Shown here piece by piece: positions 42,274 through 50,524 of a DNA stretch of 64,000 nucleotides. Source of the DNA: Lentilactobacillus curieae (GTDB lineage: Bacteria; Bacillota; Bacilli; Lactobacillales; Lactobacillaceae); contig NZ_CP018906.1 of the NCBI RefSeq assembly GCF_000785105.2, positions 558,001-622,000 on the forward strand, given 5' to 3'. Below the pieces are notes generated by a model that worked only from the letters and a program-made list of their open reading frames with translations, was not told the origin of the DNA and ran no database searches. A program made the translations under genes and the position numbers. Within the stretch, counting starts at the first letter, position 1. Each line of letters starts with the position of its first letter.

Positions 42274-43524
42274 TTAATTTTTCTTCCCTAAAACTACCCT
42301 TGATGTAAATACAGCCAGGCAAACTCCTAGCGCTAAAGGAAGTAGCGCCGAATAGTTTAGGTGACAAACTTCAAATATCATAAACAGTGCCATGAATGGC
42401 GCTTGCTGTGATGCCGCTAAAAACGAAACGGCACCCAGTAGGCCCGTCTCCCAAAGCGGAATTCCAGGGCCAAAGCTGTTTAAAATCAATCCAAACACAA
42501 CTCCGACAACCGCACCAATCGCGATTGACGGTGTCAAAGTTCCGCCTGATGCACCGGCCCGTAGTGACAAGACAGTAACCACCGCCTTCACCGCAGCACC
42601 AATTATCAATACTTCGAGAATAAACTTTGGATTCGTTGATGCAAAAGCGGTTTGTGCTAAAGCACGACCGTTTCCCATTACCTCAGGAAACTTAATTGCT
42701 GTAATCGCGGTAATCAGTGCAACTAATGGCAATTGCCAAAGAATCTTGTTATCCCTAGTCTGGTGAGCATTAGCGTAACTAAATAACTTGCGGAACCCGC
42801 CACCTAACAAGCCACACACTGGCGCAATTAGTAAAACTACTGCCGTACTGATGAGCGAAAAGTTATCATGCCCCACCCCGTAGTATGGCTGAAATCCCTT
42901 TTCAATCGAGCCAACCAACATCGCTTCAATCGACATCGTGACACTGACGAGAATTGCCCGTTGGTCAACCCGTTTTAGTAGCAACTCAAGGCTGAACATC
43001 GTCCCTGTAATCGGGGCAATATAAACTCCAGCAAATCCTGCCCCAGCTGCTGCAGCAATTAACAATCTTCTGTCATCGTCTGACAGTTCAAGATTAGTAA
43101 ACTTTTTCAATAGTCGTTGCCAAGTCTGTGACAACATTGCCCCCAATTCACGAGGAGCCAATTCACGACCAACAGAGCCACCGGCACTAACGAAAAAGAT
43201 TTGCGTCAGCACGTGGACGAAGGTGGTTCCAACTGGCATGTCCTTGCCAGCTATCCCCTGGTTGATTGATACCGTTGACTTCATCTTGGTTCTGACAAGC
43301 CACCAAACAAGCGTCGCAACGATTCCCCCAACTAAAATGGAAATAAATCTTGTGCCAGCACCCGATACCCAAGCAACTGGGGCCCACGTAGTTTCATGGT
43401 AGTGCAGAAATAGTTCTTCTATTAAATTAAAAAATAGGCTCAAAAGCATTGAGCCAAGCCCTACCAAGAAACCAAGAACGATGGTGGAGATGATGAGGGC
43501 GGTGTTTTTTGAGGAGTTAAGCAT
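42274..43524 (-). CDS. ClC family chloride channel/antiporter
   Basis: 416 residues, about ten to twelve membrane helices. The gating region reads GGSVGRELAPRE, where the usual GREGP is altered but the Glu is kept; GAGFAGVYIAPITGTMFSLELL and LRAGASGGTLTPSIAIGA are typical of ClC proteins. Some lactobacillar members act in acid tolerance or fluoride export. Ribosome binding site AAAGGA. Upstream of the pentapeptide-repeat gene. Confidence 0.88.
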   Translation of the reverse strand: MLNSSKNTALIISTIVLGFLVGLGSMLLSLFFNLIEELFLHYHETTWAPVAWVSGAGTRFISILVGGIVATLVWWLVRTKMKSTVSINQGIAGKDMPVGTTFVHVLTQIFFVSAGGSVGRELAPRELGAMLSQTWQRLLKKFTNLELSDDDRRLLIAAAAGAGFAGVYIAPITGTMFSLELLLKRVDQRAILVSVTMSIEAMLVGSIEKGFQPYYGVGHDNFSLISTAVVLLIAPVCGLLGGGFRKLFSYANAHQTRDNKILWQLPLVALITAITAIKFPEVMGNGRALAQTAFASTNPKFILEVLIIGAAVKAVVTVLSLRAGASGGTLTPSIAIGAVVGVVFGLILNSFGPGIPLWETGLLGAVSFLAASQQAPFMALFMIFEVCHLNYSALLPLALGVCLAVFTSRVVLGKKN

Positions 43525-43543
43525 GTGTGGTGTGTCCTTTTAA

Positions 43544-44461
43544 TTAATTTTCTTCAAAGTAATAATCATCTAATGCATAAGTCTTTATTGGGGTAATATG
43601 TAATTCATATTTTTGAACCAAATCAGCTAATGTTTGGCCATCAATTAAAGTAACTGTATTATTTCCTTGTCTAGCCTTTTTAATGGCTTGAGCAGTAAAT
43701 TGACTGGTAGTTACAAAGATACCATATTCGGCATTAAATCCGTCCATGACTCCTTTAAATTTATCAATTTCTGGTTCTGAAACCGAGTTGTCCGTATACC
43801 GCTTGCATTGAATTGCAACCCTACTAGTTCTAAATTCATCAGAAGTGAAGTACCCAAAACCATCAATACCATGATCGCCAGATTTAACAATACCTCGCTC
43901 TTTATCAATTTGAACTCCCATTTTATTGATTAATAATCTAGAGAAACTTTCAAATTTAGCTGGAGAGAATTTCTTCAAACAATCTAGTAGTTCTGACTTC
44001 CATTTAGTTGAACTAACGTCTTCAGCGTCACTACTATCTACAGATTCGGGTTCATCTAAATGAACCGTTTCTTTCTCTGCTGCTTTTCGTTCCTTATTAA
44101 GTTGATGCTTTTTATCCCAGTATTCCGAAACCTTACTTTCAATTTCATGAGTTGGAAAACTAGACATATCAAAATCGCGGCCAACTTTAGTCAAAACCAA
44201 GTCAACTCCCCGTTGAGCACCTTCAATAAATCCTGCTGCTACCAATCCCTGAATTCCAAAGTTAAAATCAAACATAAATGGACTATATTTATTACCACTC
44301 TTTGCAGTTACCTGTCCAAAAACATCTTCTTCAGTAAAATCATCGATACTGTTACTAGCTATCTCTGCTCTAACTTGCTTTCTTGATGCAGAACCACCTA
44401 AGTTTCGCAAAGCTAAAACAATTGCTTTTATGGTGTCTCGACGTTCATACTTGTTAGCCAT
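43544..44461 (-). CDS. Mrr-type restriction endonuclease (type IV-like)
   Basis: 305 residues. N-terminal Mrr_N winged helix (about 1-110), an acidic/charged linker, then the Mrr catalytic domain (about 155-290) with GDHGIDGFGYF and VAIQCKRY, giving the Asp and the Gln-x-Lys of the PD-(D/E)xK core. It would cut modified DNA. The gene lies 19 nt upstream of the ClC gene and marks the start of an AT-rich defence island. Confidence 0.88.
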   Translation of the reverse strand: MANKYERRDTIKAIVLALRNLGGSASRKQVRAEIASNSIDDFTEEDVFGQVTAKSGNKYSPFMFDFNFGIQGLVAAGFIEGAQRGVDLVLTKVGRDFDMSSFPTHEIESKVSEYWDKKHQLNKERKAAEKETVHLDEPESVDSSDAEDVSSTKWKSELLDCLKKFSPAKFESFSRLLINKMGVQIDKERGIVKSGDHGIDGFGYFTSDEFRTSRVAIQCKRYTDNSVSEPEIDKFKGVMDGFNAEYGIFVTTSQFTAQAIKKARQGNNTVTLIDGQTLADLVQKYELHITPIKTYALDDYYFEEN

Positions 44462-44640
44462 TTCTTCACCCCATAATATTGCATTAACAAACTAAATATC
44501 AGAATAATTCTTGTATTTAAAAAAATCCTAACTTATAAGACTATATTATCACGACCACCCAAAAGTCCGATCTCATTAATAAGGTTCTTGAGTAGTCAAA
44601 ACAACTCATGACTGTCCATTTACCTTTTATATTGATTCAT

Positions 44641-44672
44641 AAAAATAGGAGAAGCCATTAAAGGCTCCTCCC
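44641..44672 (-). terminator. Terminator of the DpnII-type operon
   Basis: GGAGGAGCC pairs with GGCTTCTCC on the minus strand, followed by TATTTTT. Confidence 0.75.
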
Positions 44673-44708
44673 CAAAAGTATATTTGATTGATTTAAGAGG
44701 TTAGATAA

Positions 44709-45719
44709 CTAGTAAGTAGTAATTATTACTTCATCAACTTTACCTCTCCCACTGCCTTTAGAATTGATGGCTCGACTAGCTTGAACCCTGTTAATAGTAA
44801 AAATACTATCCGAATACAATTCTTCAATCAGGGGAACATCTGCATTGGAAAGCATAACTTTTACCCCACGATTATGAAGTTCAATTGCAGTATCCCTTAA
44901 TTGTTCTTGCTGCAACAAACCGAAGCCGTTTGAAGTATAACTTGTAAATGAAGATGTTGGACTCACGGGGATATAAGGCGGATCAAAATAGACAAAATCA
45001 TTTGACACTGCCTCAGAAACTGCCGCTCTGTAATCACCGCTAGTTATCTTAACATCATTCTCGTTAAGATAACTACTAACTTTTTCTAATGATGGCGAAA
45101 TTATCTTAGGATTACTATACCTTCCATACGGAACATTGTTTTGACCCTTTGAATTTACACGCCAAAGCCCATTAAACCCAGTTTTATTCATAAAAATAAA
45201 CCTTGCAGCTCTTTCGACAGGAGTCATTTCAGCAATTCTTCCATCCCTATCAGCAGATCTAAGGTTAAGATAATAATCTTTAGAATTGTTTTTTTTATGA
45301 ACTTCTAACAACTTAATTAAATCATTTGGAAAATCTTTTACTACCTTCCAAACATTTACTAATTCTTCGTTCCAGTCATTAATAACAGCGCGTTCAGGCT
45401 GTAATGACAGCAAGAGTGCTCCACCACCAATGAATGGCTCATAGTAGGTTGAATAGTGTGAAGGAGCATATTCCTTCAGAAATCGAACAATTTGACGTTT
45501 CCCACCGACCCACTTAATGAATGGGGTCAAAACCTCACTTTTTGAAAGCTTAACTATATCAGTATCTAAAACATCAGAAAGTTTACTTACATATTCCTGC
45601 TTCCAATTACTAATCTCTTTATCTTTTATCGAAGCTAGCGTGGTATATGGAATGTCAGCGGCATTTGCTAATTCCTTTAGGTTATACCCATACTCCTTGC
45701 CAATTTCTTTAATATTCAT
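44709..45719 (-). CDS. dpnM: DNA adenine methylase, DpnM-like, with N-terminal helix-turn-helix
   Basis: 336 residues. Residues about 1-60 form an XRE-like helix-turn-helix (LKELANAADIPYTTLASIKD); the rest is a D12-class methyltransferase with FIKWVGGKRQIVRFL (AdoMet binding), and FVYFDPPYIPVS (catalytic DPPY). Predicted to methylate A in GATC. The HTH fusion is not part of standard DpnM and may let the enzyme regulate its operon. Third gene after the DpnA-like methylase and the endonuclease, 71 nt from the latter. Confidence 0.92.
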   Translation of the reverse strand: MNIKEIGKEYGYNLKELANAADIPYTTLASIKDKEISNWKQEYVSKLSDVLDTDIVKLSKSEVLTPFIKWVGGKRQIVRFLKEYAPSHYSTYYEPFIGGGALLLSLQPERAVINDWNEELVNVWKVVKDFPNDLIKLLEVHKKNNSKDYYLNLRSADRDGRIAEMTPVERAARFIFMNKTGFNGLWRVNSKGQNNVPYGRYSNPKIISPSLEKVSSYLNENDVKITSGDYRAAVSEAVSNDFVYFDPPYIPVSPTSSFTSYTSNGFGLLQQEQLRDTAIELHNRGVKVMLSNADVPLIEELYSDSIFTINRVQASRAINSKGSGRGKVDEVIITTY

Positions 45720-45790
45720 CGCAGTCTCTTTTCGTATTTAATAACAACATTTTATATCATAATACTAAATACCACAACGTAGATTTATTT

Positions 45791-46699
45791 TTATTTTTCT
45801 ACCAACTCACTAAGATACCCATTTTTTGCCATAGTGACATTGATAATATTTGGAATGATTGCAAAAGCTTCTTCCATAGGATTTTTTGCAGTATCCCACC
45901 CAGGGCCGTCACTAATCCAAACAAAGTTTACGTTTTTTGCATTCTTAAAGTTAACGCTGTAAAGATCACTAAATTCACCAGCCACAGCTTTTAGTTTAGA
46001 ACCACCAGAACCATAAAAGTTAGTTTCAATGATTGTCACTGTCTCAGTTAAATCATTATATATTGCTCCATCATATCGACGACCACCCTTATTTTTTGAT
46101 GGAGTAACCTCTGGTACAAGGATGCCCCATTGATTAAACATTTGTACTTGTGTAGGTTGCAATAGATAATGTAAACTTTCATCTCCACTAACTACCCTCT
46201 CAAGTAATGTCGCAAGGATTCTTTCGTTCTGCTGTCCACTACGATTTTTTCTGCCGTTACTATCTAGGCCTACTTGTACACCCAAAACATAATCTACAAG
46301 TGATTCATTAAGTTCTTTTTCTAAGAAGTTTAATAAACCTGAATCTTTCATAAAGTTTAGATATAAATCAATTTTACTAATGTCGGGATTCAAAAAATCT
46401 ATAAGTGAATGAGACATCTCATTATCAGCATCAACAATTAAAACATCTAAGGTCATATCTCGACTAGCTATTAACAATGGAATGGTTTTTATTAAGTTAG
46501 GTTGCTCTAAAAAGAGTTTTCTAGCCTCTTCCGCTATATTTTCTTTACCAACTAAGTAATTCAGTGTATTTAATGATACTTCGTATGATGCAATATGCTT
46601 ATTAGCATTTTCCCACTTAACCCAATACGAAGGCGTTCTATTTGTGGTCAATCTTGTCTTCATAAAGTACTGAAACTTGTTTACTGGAGACATCCCCAT
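45791..46699 (-). CDS. Type II restriction endonuclease, DpnII family
   Basis: 302 residues aligned by eye with R.DpnII: SLVDYVLGVQVGLDSNGRKNRSG, the catalytic region TIIETNFYGSGGSKL (ExN-type core) and NFVWISDGPGWDTAKNPMEEAF. It cuts unmethylated GATC. The annotated ATG 46699 has a weak ribosome binding site, and homologous-looking sequence (WKDIIDFAEY) continues upstream in frame without a standard start, so the true start may be unusual or coupled to the upstream methylase, 14 nt away. Confidence 0.9.
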   Translation of the reverse strand: MGMSPVNKFQYFMKTRLTTNRTPSYWVKWENANKHIASYEVSLNTLNYLVGKENIAEEARKLFLEQPNLIKTIPLLIASRDMTLDVLIVDADNEMSHSLIDFLNPDISKIDLYLNFMKDSGLLNFLEKELNESLVDYVLGVQVGLDSNGRKNRSGQQNERILATLLERVVSGDESLHYLLQPTQVQMFNQWGILVPEVTPSKNKGGRRYDGAIYNDLTETVTIIETNFYGSGGSKLKAVAGEFSDLYSVNFKNAKNVNFVWISDGPGWDTAKNPMEEAFAIIPNIINVTMAKNGYLSELVEK

Positions 46700-46713
46700 A
46701 TATTCTGCAAAAT

Positions 46714-47487
46714 CTATAATATCTTTCCAACCCTTTCGTTTTCAATATCAATAACTCTATTTTTAGCTATTGATAAATAACTTTCTGATTCATCTACTCC
46801 TATTACCTTCATTCCAAGCATTTTTCCAGCAACTGCTGTTGTTCCAGAGCCGACAAAGGGATCTAAAATAATCATATTTGTGTTTGCACTAGCCTTTAAT
46901 ATCCTCAGCATTAACGACAATGGCTTTTGAGTTGGGTGCTTTCCAAATCTCTTTTCCAACTTACTAATTGTAGACGTCGTCCAAACATCCTTCATTTGTT
47001 TGCCCCCATTGATAGCTCTCATTTCATCGTAGTTAAACAGCTGTTTGCCGCCTTGCTTTTTTGCCCAAAGAATGGTTTCCGTTGAGTGCGTAAACATTCT
47101 ACGACTCAAATTTGGTGCTGGATTAGACTTTTGCCAGGTAACATTATTTAAAATTTTAAATCCTAGCTTAGGTAACAGGTAGCCTATTGTGTATATATTG
47201 TGCATTGTTCCAAAAATCCACAGAGTACCATTATCCTTTAAAACTCTAAATGATTCTTCAAGAAAACTCGAATAAAATTGTTCGGAATCAACCAGGTTTG
47301 GATCATCCCACGATCCCTTATTGACACTAACTTTTTTACCCCCACTATTTGAAAAGCCACCATTACTTAAAAAATAAGGTGGATCAGTTACTATCAAGTC
47401 TATAGATTTATCTGGTAATTTTTTCAAATAATCAAAACTATCTCCCAATATGTATTTAACATTTTGGTCTTTATAAAATTCTTTCAT
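46714..47487 (-). CDS. dpnA: Site-specific DNA methyltransferase, DpnA-like
   Basis: 257 residues, beta-class adenine methyltransferase: DLIVTDPPYFLSNGG near the N-terminus and the AdoMet motif DPFVGSGTTAVAG near the C-terminus. In the DpnII system DpnA methylates GATC also on single-stranded DNA, protecting incoming DNA. GGAGG before the ATG. First of the three genes; a 200-nt leader separates it from the 514-residue ORF and contains AAAGGAGGTGG without a usable ORF. Confidence 0.92.
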   Translation of the reverse strand: MKEFYKDQNVKYILGDSFDYLKKLPDKSIDLIVTDPPYFLSNGGFSNSGGKKVSVNKGSWDDPNLVDSEQFYSSFLEESFRVLKDNGTLWIFGTMHNIYTIGYLLPKLGFKILNNVTWQKSNPAPNLSRRMFTHSTETILWAKKQGGKQLFNYDEMRAINGGKQMKDVWTTSTISKLEKRFGKHPTQKPLSLMLRILKASANTNMIILDPFVGSGTTAVAGKMLGMKVIGVDESESYLSIAKNRVIDIENERVGKIL

Positions 47488-47687
47488 CGTAATCCTCCAA
47501 ATCGCGTTTATACAGTTAATTACGATCTATATCCTAATTACCTAGATTTAATTTATACTTTATTTGAGTGTATTACCATAATTCATAGGATAATGCCTAG
47601 CTTGTGAGCATTGATAATAGAGTTATTACTTTTTATTCTTACCTACCACCTCCTTTAATGAAACAATATGAAAGTAGCAGGTATCCC

Positions 47688-49232
47688 TTAATTAGCATAC
47701 TTTACCTTTATCAACAATTCATCTTCATCCCTTTTAAATCCATAGAAATCATTTAATTGCTTTTCAAACCTTTTTTTAAACTTATCTGTGGTTCTAGTTC
47801 CTATTAATGGCAGAAAATCCTGAACAAGATAATCAAACTTAATTTCATTGGAATTTCTAAACACCCGTACCCATTCATGAACTTTTAACATAAGGTCACT
47901 ATTTGTTTGATCTAGCAATATAAATGGCGAGCCCGAAACTATAAGATGTGAATTTTTTTGTAATAATACCTGTAGTAATTCTTTATCTACTTCGTTAAAT
48001 AAAATAATCGGTCTAGTCTTAATACCCTGGACGATTGTCATTTCTTCGACTCTAAAATTTTCTATCAATTCACTAGTCAGCTTTGCTGAGCTGACTTCTA
48101 CTTTTGGACTATAATTATTACCGGTGAAATTTCTGAATACCCTTTTAAATAAGCTTAGCTTCTTCTCGTCTGTACCATTAGCTTCAATTTTTGTATCTCT
48201 AATTGCTTTCAATCGTTCTTTTATTGAAAACCGATACTCAAAAGTTAATTCTTGCCAAAATTCAATTTGATATAAGGGGGGCAACTTTGAAATTCTTCTT
48301 ACAAACCCGTCATTTAAGTTTAACGAATCAATCATTAATTTCTTTTGGTTTATACTTATTTCATTACCTGGAATATCCACCCTTTGGCGTAAATATTCCG
48401 CAACATTTTTCATCACAAAGTTAATGTCATCATCCATTCCCAAAAATTCTAAATCAGTCCTAAGAACCTCTCCGTTATGAAGATGAATAACATCTAATCC
48501 ACAGCTCTGAAAAGCTTGTCGGATTCTCTTAGAATGTATAATAATTTCTGGAAATACAACCTCAGCTGCTTGCTCATTATTCTTAACTGCGTCTAATAAG
48601 TTGTTAAAAGATAGTTCTTCCTTTTCATCAAAGACACTTTTACCTATCTCAGTGTTTTGTTTATAAGATTTATAATCACGCTTTGGTTCTTCTGGTTTAT
48701 TATGATTTGCTTCCAGCACTTCTTCAACCGTCATTTCTAAAACATCATCATTTAATGGAACTATTCCAATACCTTGTAATTGATTGAATATCCTCGTATC
48801 AGCACTAAAAAATACTCTGAACAGGTTACTGACAATAATTCCATTAAAATAATCGCTGCTCTCAACGCCAGACTTTTCAAGAAAGTATCTAATCTCATTT
48901 GGCAAAACCAGATCTTTAAATGTATTAAAATTTGGTTTAACTGCTTTAAAAATTGTGAAGTAATCATCAAATTGTTCAATGTTTTTATAAAATACATCTG
49001 TTGGTGTGTTAGTTATTACTTCAAATCCCCTTAAAGCAAACTCCATAACCAACCTATGAAAAAATGTATTATCCTTTTGATAAACCTGATTCAATTTTGT
49101 AAGTGGGATTCTTACTTCGCTTTTATAGCACAGCAATTTTAAATTAATGTCATATTCATTGATAAACTTATGTAAATTGGGGCTATTAATTGAATCAACG
49201 TTAGTTGGACACCTAACATAACCTACTATCAT
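47688..49232 (-). CDS. Unrecognised 514-residue protein in the defence island
   Basis: I do not recognise this protein. It starts MIVGYVRCPTNVDSINS, faintly like a serine-recombinase N-terminus (MxxGYxRxST) but lacking the remaining catalytic residues. A charged linker (about 190-235, EEPKRDYKSYKQNTE) separates an N-terminal half from a C-terminal half with SELIENFRVEEMTIVQGIKT and KFKKRFEKQLNDFYG. No Walker, PD-(D/E)xK or methylase motif, no membrane segment. GAGAGGG precedes the ATG. It is codirectional with and directly upstream of the DpnII-type operon, inside an AT-rich island of restriction genes, so a defence role is plausible. Confidence 0.8.
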   Translation of the reverse strand: MIVGYVRCPTNVDSINSPNLHKFINEYDINLKLLCYKSEVRIPLTKLNQVYQKDNTFFHRLVMEFALRGFEVITNTPTDVFYKNIEQFDDYFTIFKAVKPNFNTFKDLVLPNEIRYFLEKSGVESSDYFNGIIVSNLFRVFFSADTRIFNQLQGIGIVPLNDDVLEMTVEEVLEANHNKPEEPKRDYKSYKQNTEIGKSVFDEKEELSFNNLLDAVKNNEQAAEVVFPEIIIHSKRIRQAFQSCGLDVIHLHNGEVLRTDLEFLGMDDDINFVMKNVAEYLRQRVDIPGNEISINQKKLMIDSLNLNDGFVRRISKLPPLYQIEFWQELTFEYRFSIKERLKAIRDTKIEANGTDEKKLSLFKRVFRNFTGNNYSPKVEVSSAKLTSELIENFRVEEMTIVQGIKTRPIILFNEVDKELLQVLLQKNSHLIVSGSPFILLDQTNSDLMLKVHEWVRVFRNSNEIKFDYLVQDFLPLIGTRTTDKFKKRFEKQLNDFYGFKRDEDELLIKVKYAN

Positions 49233-49415
49233 ATTCTTCCCTCTCTAGTTGTAACTCTAAATGTTGTGTAAAATTTCACAGTAATAATTAAGTATACAGG
49301 AATTGTTACCATAATAAAACCGTGCTATAAAAATGTGAAAATACACTTAATCTAGTTACATTTCTATCACGTGCCGTCAATAAACATAAAAAGATAGTGT
49401 TGAGACATAAGTCTA

Positions 49416-49444
49416 TCCATAACTGTTGCAGGCGGATGGGTCAA
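49416..49444 (-). promoter_or_regulatory. Candidate promoter of the 514-residue ORF
   Basis: Minus strand TTGACC, 17 nt, TATGGA, about 180 nt before the start codon. Nearly the same element occurs at 34835-34863. A TATACT hexamer closer to the gene (near 49296) is an alternative. The region 49233-49529 otherwise holds only AT-rich sequence. Confidence 0.4.
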
Positions 49445-49529
49445 AATAAATTTATATTTTTAAATTTATCCCAATTGATTTTTAATATCATATACAATTA
49501 ACCTAACTACAAAACCGGAGGTAATCCCC

Positions 49530-50462
49530 TTGCAAACCATCTACTTTAACCACGACGGTAACGTCGACGACCTTGTTTCATTGCTGCTAATTCTCCAATT
49601 CCCTAACACTAAGATTATTGGTGTTAGTGCGGTTGGTGCAGACTCTTACGTTGAGCCATCTGTTTCCGCATCTCGCAAAATCATTGATCTATTTGGTCAT
49701 CAAGATGATTTAGAAGTCGCAATGTCAAACTCCCGCGCAGTTAACCAATTTCCAAAAGACTGGCGCTTAAGCACATTCTCTTTTGATGATTTTCCAATTC
49801 TTAACGAATCTGGCCAAGTCAAAACACCGCAGGCTAAGCAACCCGCACATTTGGATATGCTTGAAAAAATCAAAGCTAGTGAAGAGAAGGTCACTCTTGT
49901 AATGACTGGTCCGCTAACTGATTTAGCTAGAGCAATCGAAATCGATCCAACGGTCACTGATAACATTGATGAACTTTTCTGGATGGGTGGTTCAATGACC
50001 ACTGACGGAAACGTTTCGGAACCTGGCCATGACGGCTCCGCTGAATGGAACGCATTCTGGGATCCAGAGGCAGTTAAAACCGTCTGGGACTCCAACTTAA
50101 AAATCACGGTTGTTAGTTTAGATAGTACCAACCAAGTACCGTTGACTCCTGAACTTAGAAAACGCTGGGCAAGGAAACGCCAATACCCCGCAATTGATTT
50201 GATTGGAATGGGCTACTCACTAGTTCACTCATTTGAAGCAGATTCCACTTACTACCTTTGGGACGTGTTGACCACGTTGGTAAGCAAGTACCCTGAATTG
50301 GTTGAATCAAAACAAATCAAGTCAGACGTGGTCGTTGACGGACCATCTGCTGGAAAAACCTACATCACCGAATCCGGTCGTGAAGTTACCTTCGTGACGA
50401 GTGTTCATGCGGATGAGTTCTTTGATAAGATGGATGAGTTGGCGAAGAGTGCGACAAAGTAA
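49530..50462 (+). CDS. Inosine-uridine preferring nucleoside hydrolase family protein
   Basis: 310 residues. The N-terminal calcium-site motif reads NHDGNVDDLVSLLL (family DxDxxxDD), followed by VTLVMTGPLTDLARAI and GSAEWNAFWDPEAVKTV. It hydrolyses ribonucleosides to base and ribose. Starts at TTG with CGGAGG upstream. Its base composition and codon use look like the housekeeping part of the window, so it is an ordinary gene sitting between two restriction modules. Confidence 0.9.
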   Translation: MQTIYFNHDGNVDDLVSLLLILQFPNTKIIGVSAVGADSYVEPSVSASRKIIDLFGHQDDLEVAMSNSRAVNQFPKDWRLSTFSFDDFPILNESGQVKTPQAKQPAHLDMLEKIKASEEKVTLVMTGPLTDLARAIEIDPTVTDNIDELFWMGGSMTTDGNVSEPGHDGSAEWNAFWDPEAVKTVWDSNLKITVVSLDSTNQVPLTPELRKRWARKRQYPAIDLIGMGYSLVHSFEADSTYYLWDVLTTLVSKYPELVESKQIKSDVVVDGPSAGKTYITESGREVTFVTSVHADEFFDKMDELAKSATK

Positions 50463-50478
50463 GTAACAGATGTTATAA

Positions 50479-50508
50479 GAAAAACCACTTCAAAATGAAG
50501 TGGTTTTT
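50479..50508. terminator. Bidirectional terminator
   Basis: AAAACCACTTC pairs with GAAGTGGTTTT between the convergent hydrolase and res genes. Confidence 0.85.
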
Positions 50509-50524
50509 ACTTTAAAAAATATAA

